DNA of 64,000 bases from Protoeuglena noctilucae (taxonomy: Eukaryota > Chlorophyta > Pedinophyceae > Marsupiomonadales > Marsupiomonadaceae), in contig OY253669.1 in the NCBI GenBank assembly GCA_958009085.1, positions 992,001 through 1,056,000 on the forward strand, given 5' to 3'. The translations under genes were made by a program, and so were the position numbers. The stretch's first letter is position 1, and each line of letters begins with the position of its first letter. Below the pieces are notes generated by a model that saw nothing but the letters and a program-made list of their open reading frames with translations, made no database searches and was not told where the DNA came from. This document shows, piece after piece, positions 57,701 through 64,000 of this stretch.

Positions 57701-60700
57701 CTCCGCGCCGCCCTGGCCATGCCGGAGGAGATGCCCCTCTCCGCGCTCTCCGTCACCGCCGTCGGCGTCATGTGCGTCCCCACCGCCCTGCATCCCCCGG
57801 GCCCCGGCGTCTCATCCCTGGAGCCCTTTGCCGCCTTCCTCAGGTCCCTGAGCCTCGCCCCCGCGACCCCCGACCTCGCGCGGGGCTCCCCGCCCGCCCA
57901 TGCGTCCGTGGCCGTCACCGACCCCTCCTGCCACGCCGTGTCTCTCGTGGCAGCCCCCGGGGTGGCCATGCCGGTTAGGGTCGAGGGCGGACCGGAGACG
58001 GGCGCTCCCTGCCCCGAATGCACGCTGTCCCTGGACCTGAGGTGGGACCTGCCGGACCCAGAGACCCACCCGCGCCTCCCGGGCCCCGACGTCCTCCTCA
58101 CCCGCGTGCTCGTCTACCTGGAGGGCGACCCCACGCAGGCCAAGGCCGCGGGAGCCGCGCCCTTCTCAAACGGGGCTAAGGAGACCTCAGAGATCGCTCT
58201 GGGCCCCGCCAGTCCCACGGCACGGCCACGCAGCGCCGCGCCCACGCCCGCCTCTGCGCCCGCGCCCCGCACGTCGGATCGGCCGGGGTCCTCCGCCGTC
58301 GCCAGCCGCCTGGGCCCCGCCCGCTCGGTGGCGCCTGCCACGTCGGTCCGGGCCGTGCACGCGACGCCGGCCACGGACCCGCTGGCCTCGCACCCCGAGC
58401 AAGGCGACCACGTCTTCGGCCGCCCCAGGCGCAGGGGATACGCCACGGGGCCGCGCGCGCAGGCCCACCGGCCGGCGATGGCGGGACCCGACAGCCCCAC
58501 CGCCGCCCCGTTCAGCGCCCCTGTGCCGCGCTTCATGCTGCCCACGGCCTCCGCACTGTCCAAGGCGGGCCCGGCGGCCCGCATGCCTTCGGGCATCCCT
58601 CCAGAATCCCTCCCGCGCCTGAGGGGTGCGAGCGGCGCGACGTCCTCGGGGCGCCCGAGCCCCGCACGCAGCCGAGCAGGGTCGCAGCTCCGCGAGCGAT
58701 CGGGTCCCCGCGCGCGGCAGGACAGCCCCATCGTGGCCGCCCTCGACTTGGCCGGTGCGCCGTGGGCGTCCGCGCCCGCACGCGCGCTCCCGATGGACGG
58801 GGGGCAGAGCCAGGGTTCCGCAAACGAGGCCGCCCGCCGCGCCCACGCCGGCGCCGGTGCGGGCGCGGACGACGTGGGCGACCGGGTGGTGCAGCGGCAG
58901 CTCCTGCAAGAGTTTCTGGAACTCGAGCGACTCACACAGGCACCCAAGGGTGCAGGCACGGGTGCGGGGGAGGAAGCATCGGCGCTGCGGCTGCGGGGCG
59001 GGCACCGCAGCGAGGCGGGGAGCTCGTGCGCAGGGAGCGATGCGGGGGAGGGCCAGGAAGCGGCCGCGTCCGAGTACGGCCCCGCACCGTCGTCGGTCGC
59101 CTTCAAGGCTGTCACCTCCCCGGGACCCTCACTGGCACCGTCGCGGCCCTGGGTCCCCTCGGGAAACGCCCGTTCGCTCCGATCGAATGCCTCAGCAGGT
59201 GCGGAGAGAGCCCAGGGACGTCCGCACCCGGCGGCCGTGTACGTCGTTGCCCCAGCAGCGTCCCCGCCGCGCCCCGCCACGCCCACCCGCGAGGCATCCC
59301 GGGCAAGTCTCGGCACGGGCACCTCGGCGCCTGCCCACGTTTGCGGGGGCGCCGCTTACCCGGTGCACGAGTGCCCGGCATGCTCGGCAAACGTGTCCGA
59401 GCACGCGGTGCGGCCGAGGGGCAGCGTTACCGAGTCTTCCGTGCGCCCTGCGTCCCCGACGCACTGCGAGGCGCGGGCCGGTCGCCAGGGCGGCGCGGAG
59501 GGCGTCGGGGTGCGGTCGTGGCCTCGGCGGACAGCCGAGGGTGCAGAGGCGGGGTCAACGAACGCCCGCCGCCTGACTTACACGTCAGCCCTGGACAGGA
59601 TGGTTGCTGGCATCGCGGCGGTGTCGCAGGAGCGTGATCCGGGCACTGCAGTGCGCGAGGAGACGGGTGTGGGGATGATCTGTGGGGCCGAAGGCGGCGA
59701 GGGCGGAGGGGCCGGGGTGGAGGGCTCGTGGGAGGTGGAAGGGGCGCCGCGGGGGGCAGAGAGGGATGGGCTGCCGAAGATCTCGGCCGGTGCGATGGGA
59801 GTCGAGGGTGGGGTGGCTGTGGGCGGGGAGGGTGGGAGTCACACCGCGTGTGAGGATGCAAGCGGTGCGGCTCATGTTCGTGACACGGAGGCGAGGGGAG
59901 GGGCTAGTGTTGGGGCGGGGCGGCTGCCGAGCCTTGACCCTGGAGAGAAGGGTCGCCCGCCCATTGAGCCTGGCGAGCTGGGAAGCACGGGTGGGGTGGC
60001 GACGGAGCCAGGCGAGCGCCTGGGCCAGGCGCATGATGGGTGCGTCGTGGCGAGCCTGCATGAGGAACAGAGCGTGGAGAGGGCCGGGGCTTTGCTGTCT
60101 CGTCAGGAAGCAGGAATCGGGTCCCATGACTCGCCAGCCGGCGCAAGGGTGGAGATGGAGGCCCTTGCAGCGACTGTGGACGGCACGACGTCAGCCGTGG
60201 CAGTGATGCAGCCGTCGGTCGAGGCGATGACCGATGCCCCATCGACTGTGCTGATCAGAGACCCGGTCGCTGCTGCCGCGGGCACCAGTGGGGGTGACGA
60301 TGTGGGCTCGGATGCTCTGCCTGAGCAGGGCTGTGAGCTGGGCGCGGATGTGGGCCCTGAGGCGGGTGCGGCGGTGGAGGGTGTCTTTGGGGTGGTGGGT
60401 GTGGTGATGAAGGGCCCTGGTGCAGTGGAGGATGCCATTGGGGAGGGTGCTGTGGTGCAGGGTACCCTGGGGGAGGGTGCTGTGGTCGATCATGCCGGGG
60501 TGGTGGAGAGCGATGTGGCGGGAGAGCGCGAGGAGGGTTTGAGGGGCACTGCAGTGATCGTCGAGCATCCTGACGCTGCTTATGCTTCCACGGCAGAGGC
60601 GCCGGTAGGGGTCACGGGGGTCGCTGGGGTGGCCTCTGCTCCCCGTGACGCTGACGTGAAGAGCGAGGGCGTTGCAGAAGCACGGGCCACAACCACGGGC

Positions 60701-63700
60701 ACACCCGCGCTCGTGGGTGGGGAAGATGTGACTGGGCTCGAGACCCCAGGTCAGGCTGGGACAGCAGGCGTGGGTGGTAGCGGCAGTGGTCGGGCTGAGG
60801 AGAGGGGTGGGGCGGACGGGGTGGCAGCTGAGATGGTGTCCGAGCGTGGAGCTGCTGACAAGGGGCCGGAGGGCTTGGATGGGCAACTGCAGGTGGAGGG
60901 GCAAGGGCGGATGGAGAGTGATGCGCAGCGGGGGAGCGCCGTGCTGGATGAGGGGCCGCAGTTGGCAACGGGGAGTGAAGATGGGGTGGGTCCGAGTCAT
61001 GTCACTGTGTCAGCACTGGAAGAGGGCAAGGTGGACGTGGTGGCAGTGACTTATTGGGATCCACACTGCGCGTCTCAACAGACCGCTTCTGTGACGATGC
61101 CGGTGGCACCAGAGAGGAAGGTACAACCAACCACAGACGCGGCTGATGCCGTGGAGACCGGGCGAGACCGAGGCGTGGGTCCCGCCGCAGATAAGCGTGA
61201 CCCTCGCGGCCAGGCCCAACTGGACTCCACCGGCCCTTTGGGATCCTCCCACGCTGCCGGCGATGCCCCGGCAGCAGACACAGTGTGTGTGACAGCGGTG
61301 GTCACAGAGCCACTGCCGTCTGGGGACGCGCAGACAGGTCCAGCCGGTGCGTTGTCGGGGGTCAGTGGCGATGGTGCGACGGTCAATGCGCCGGTCGAAG
61401 GCAAGGGCGCGCACTGCGCAGTCCATGAGCCAGTAGCAGCCACCGCAGAGGGCGCAACGCTTGATGCATCAGGTGGAGGCACTGACGAGGGCGTGGCGAC
61501 GCATGGGGCACCAGACACGCTCAGGCCAGCCGCAGTGGCAGACGATTGCCTTCCATCCCACTTTGCCACGCTTGACGAGGCCCCATCTCCCAGCGAAGAA
61601 GCTGGGCACCGACGCAGCAGCCCGGGCGGCGACGGGCGCGTGGATGCAGCACCCGTGGCTGTTCTGGCAGTTCCGGCACCACCCCAGCACGGTGCAGTAA
61701 CAGACGCGTTACCGATTGTTGGTGAGACCTTGGTTGGGACCCCAGCACAGGGCGAGGCTGACCCTGACGTGCTCCCTCGAGACCACGTCACGCCTCCATC
61801 GGTTGCCCTGGCTGATCTCTCACGCCACTCTGACTTGCCCGGCGGGGCTGCGGAGGGCGCTGGGGTCGTCGCCTTGGCGGCCGGCGATGCGTTCCTGGCT
61901 GACAGCCAGGCAGGCTTCGTTGAGACAGCAAACGTGCCCTGCGCCACGGGCACCGGCAACACGGATGCCGCCCTGATATCAAGCCCTGCGATGGGTGGCC
62001 AGCTGGCATCTGCAGAGGAGCATCAGCCACCCTCGGATGCGGGGGAGGCGCAGGCGCGGCTCAGCACAGCATCGGGGGCAGCCAGCACGCAGGCCGAGCA
62101 AGCAAGCAACAATGAGGGTGGCGACGTGGATGCGGGTGATGCGGTGGAACCTCATGCTCAGAGTGACCGGGGCAGCCTTGCCAGCGATGGCGGGGCCATC
62201 GGCTTGCACGCGTCAACAGCGGGCCTGGAGATGACTCACAGGCAGCGCTCGGTACCCGAACCTAAAACAGCGACGCTCAGCTCTCCGCGCGTTGCACAGT
62301 CGGGGCCAGAGGAGGCGGTGGTGGGGAGCGAGAGCAAGAGTGGGTGCGCAGACAGCGAGGTGCTACCTGAGCCATTGCTTGCGGCCACCACACGCCCACA
62401 AGCGGCCGAGGGAGATGCGGGGCGGAGCGCGGTCATCCGCCGCGCTCCTTCGCATCGCGCCAGTGCGGGTGCCGTGGCTGGGACAAGTGATGTGACCGGG
62501 ACAGGTGGGGCTGACGGCGTGGCCCTGGGTGCGGGCGAGGAGGGCACAGCCCCAGTGGGGTTGGCTGTACGTGTTGCCGGGGAGAGGGACGTCCGAGAGG
62601 GTGTGGCCATTGGTGCTGCCGAGGACGCCACTGCGTCAGTAGGTGTGGCTGGGCCTGAGGCGGCTACGACTGAGAAGGCGACGGAAAGGGCGGGGGCGAG
62701 TGTGGTCGTGGGCTCCAGACAAGGCGCGGCCATCGACACAGCGAGCGAAGCGCCTGAACGCTGTGACCAGGATGATGCTGCAGCGTCGGCTTGCGAGGTG
62801 ATGCTGGGCTGTGGCAAACATAACGCTTCCAGCGTCGCACAGCTCATGCCAAGGCACTCGTCTCAAACACCGCAATGTACCGTGCATGCGCAGGTCCCTG
62901 GGCAGCCCGTGGGGAGGGCGGAGTCGCTGTCGGCGCCGCAGAGCAGGGCTGAGGCTGTGCAGACTGATGTTACGCCGAGTGCGCACGGTGTGGCACAGAC
63001 GGATGCCATGCCGAGCGCACATTGGGCTGCGCAGACAGATGCGACACCGAGCGCACATGGCGTGGCCCAAACCAACGCCCTACCGAGCATGCATGGGGTG
63101 GCGCAGACAGATGCTGTGCCGAACGTACACGGGGCCGCACAGACGGAGGCTGTGCCGAGCGCACACAGTGTGGCCCAAACAGAGGCTGTGCCGAGCGCAC
63201 ATGGGGTGGCACAGACGGAGCAAGCGATCGTGCCGCAAGAGGGCGCTATGCCGATTGCGATGTCGACCACGGCTGAGGTGGTCATGCAGACGCCGTGCGG
63301 CCCCAAGGCTCACGATCACGGAATCGTCACAGCCTCGAGGGTCACGAGCGTGCAGACGGACGGCGTCGCTTCAATCCACCGCTCCGTGCAGACGGATCCG
63401 ATCACCCCATCGCCTCCGTCCCTGCCAGTCACTGCGGACATTCCGATACGGGACGCAGCCGGCCCACTCTCCGCCGCCTATCCATCGCTTTCGCAGTCCA
63501 AGCAAGCCCTCCCGCGGCCGGCGCGCTCCCCAGCGGTCGCGACGCCCGCGTTTGCCAGCACCCGTGCGCTCTCGGGAGTGCAGCGGCTCCGGGGAGGCGG
63601 CCAGGTCGGCGACGATTCCGTTTCGGGTTCCCAGAGCGGCTCACCGGACGCGCCAGACCGGGCTGGGCAACACGAGGTGCGCGACATGCAAGCCAGATCG

Positions 63701-64000
63701 GGCGGACCCCCGGTTGCAATTGGTCCCCAGCAGAGCAGCCCGGGACCGGTGGAAGCTGGCTTGCCATCGCCGACACCGGCAGACCCGCCCTCAACTGCCC
63801 AGCGGTCCACGGGGCTGCCACCGAGACACGACGGGATCGCGACTGGGGCGGGTGGCGTGACTGGGGCGAGTGGCGTGGTTACTGGGGCAGGTGCTAGGTC
63901 GGTTGTGGACTCACCAGACGGCTGGGACGGCGCAGCTGCGGCCGGGAGTGCGCAGGAGGAACCGAGGAGCCACGAGCTGGAGGATGCGAGGAGTATAATC
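54776..64000 (+). CDS. ENGASE: GH85 endo-beta-N-acetylglucosaminidase with giant low-complexity C-terminal tail (3' end outside window)
   Basis: Exons begin at 54776 (to 54884), 55019 (to 55537), 55711 (to 55968), about 56063, 56358, 56869 and 57180, and a last visible exon starts at 57555. All joins keep phase. The catalytic part shows VMQWQPGVRPGDYFC, LLVCHDMMGGYLGDA, FDGWLVNIENALS (the NxE catalytic Asn and Glu of GH85), VLWYDAVTVTGQLRWQD, DGIFTNYTW and VYVGVDVFGRNTSYQGG. ENGases cleave the chitobiose core of N-glycans, in plants and animals mostly in the cytosol; there is no clear signal peptide here. Beta-sandwich-like segments follow (VAFDGSDSLELSG, WVRWRYVVSEMQLRAAL). From about 58150 the same exon runs on without a stop to the window edge, 2,148 codons from 57557, rich in Gly, Ala, Glu, Val and Asp with a 12-residue tandem repeat. 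Ordinary ENGases are about 600-750 residues. The tail might contain unrecognised introns, but none is needed to keep it open. Confidence 0.85.
62951..63223 (+). repeat. 36-base / 12-residue tandem repeat in the ENGase tail
   Basis: Seven full units and a partial eighth, each exactly 36 bases. Consensus is G-V-A-Q-T-[DE]-A-x-P-S-A-H; units differ at scattered positions (for example W, S or E at position 1, N for D at position 6). Exact 36-base spacing keeps the frame throughout. Two more QTD motifs occur shortly after (SVQTD twice). Confidence 0.9.

Noticed and set aside
58114-59322. 400-codon minus-strand frame inside the ENGase last exon
   Set aside because: It lies opposite a continuous plus frame joined to the GH85 domain by phase-matched splicing and has no recognisable motif.
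1-64000. tRNA genes, CRISPR arrays, transposons and virus-like elements
   Set aside because: I saw no tRNA B-box in a plausible cloverleaf, no spaced direct repeats outside coding sequence, and no reverse transcriptase, integrase, transposase or capsid-like motifs.

Overview
This is a piece of a nuclear genome from a GC-rich, intron-rich eukaryote, most likely a green alga or a close photosynthetic relative. The genes are split by introns of roughly 60-190 bases and packed closely on both strands. Lineage clues are a plant-type hydroxyproline/serine glycosyltransferase, a plant-like succinyl-CoA ligase, and a protein with a bipartite plastid/thylakoid-lumen targeting sequence. I cannot name the species. 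I see no rRNA, tRNA, CRISPR array, transposon or virus-like element.

Layout, left to right. 0-9 kb: the 3' end of SEC31 (+); a PNUTS-like PP1 regulatory subunit (-); an organelle-targeted redoxin (-); a HIRAN-domain protein (+). 9-14 kb: a long low-complexity protein of unknown function (-). 14.5-19.6 kb: succinyl-CoA ligase beta (+), a WD40 protein (+) and a small unknown gene (+). 19.7-24.4 kb: an ACC-synthase-like PLP enzyme (-) and an HPAT/SERGT-type glycosyltransferase (-). 25-28 kb: condensin SMC2 (+), interrupted by a 200-base run of N. 28.5-36.5 kb: MOB1 (-), an alpha/beta hydrolase (+), ribose-5-phosphate isomerase (-) and an FtsH/YME1-type AAA protease (+). 36.7-45 kb: a TPR-ankyrin-MYND protein (-) and a mitochondrial carrier (+). 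45.8-54.2 kb: a thylakoid-lumen-targeted Ala/Pro/Lys-rich protein (-) and condensin subunit 1/CAP-D2 (-). 54.8-64 kb: a GH85 endo-beta-N-acetylglucosaminidase (+) whose last exon continues as a very long low-complexity tail past the right edge.

Most genes are unrelated housekeeping functions: ER export, transcription termination, redox, TCA cycle, pentose phosphate, mitochondrial proteolysis and transport, chromosome condensation, cell-cycle signalling and glycan processing. Two condensin subunits lie about 20 kb apart.

The most notable signals are: (i) at least nine introns with GC-AG instead of GT-AG borders, each fixed by protein-family continuity and reading phase; (ii) a GH85 enzyme with a tail of more than 2,100 codons containing a 12-residue tandem repeat; (iii) a PNUTS homologue with a CXXC-like zinc motif at its N-terminus; (iv) an SMC2 gene whose hinge is missing behind an undersized gap.

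Gene ends and exon borders were worked out by hand from splice signals, phase and family similarity. First exons are the least certain part.
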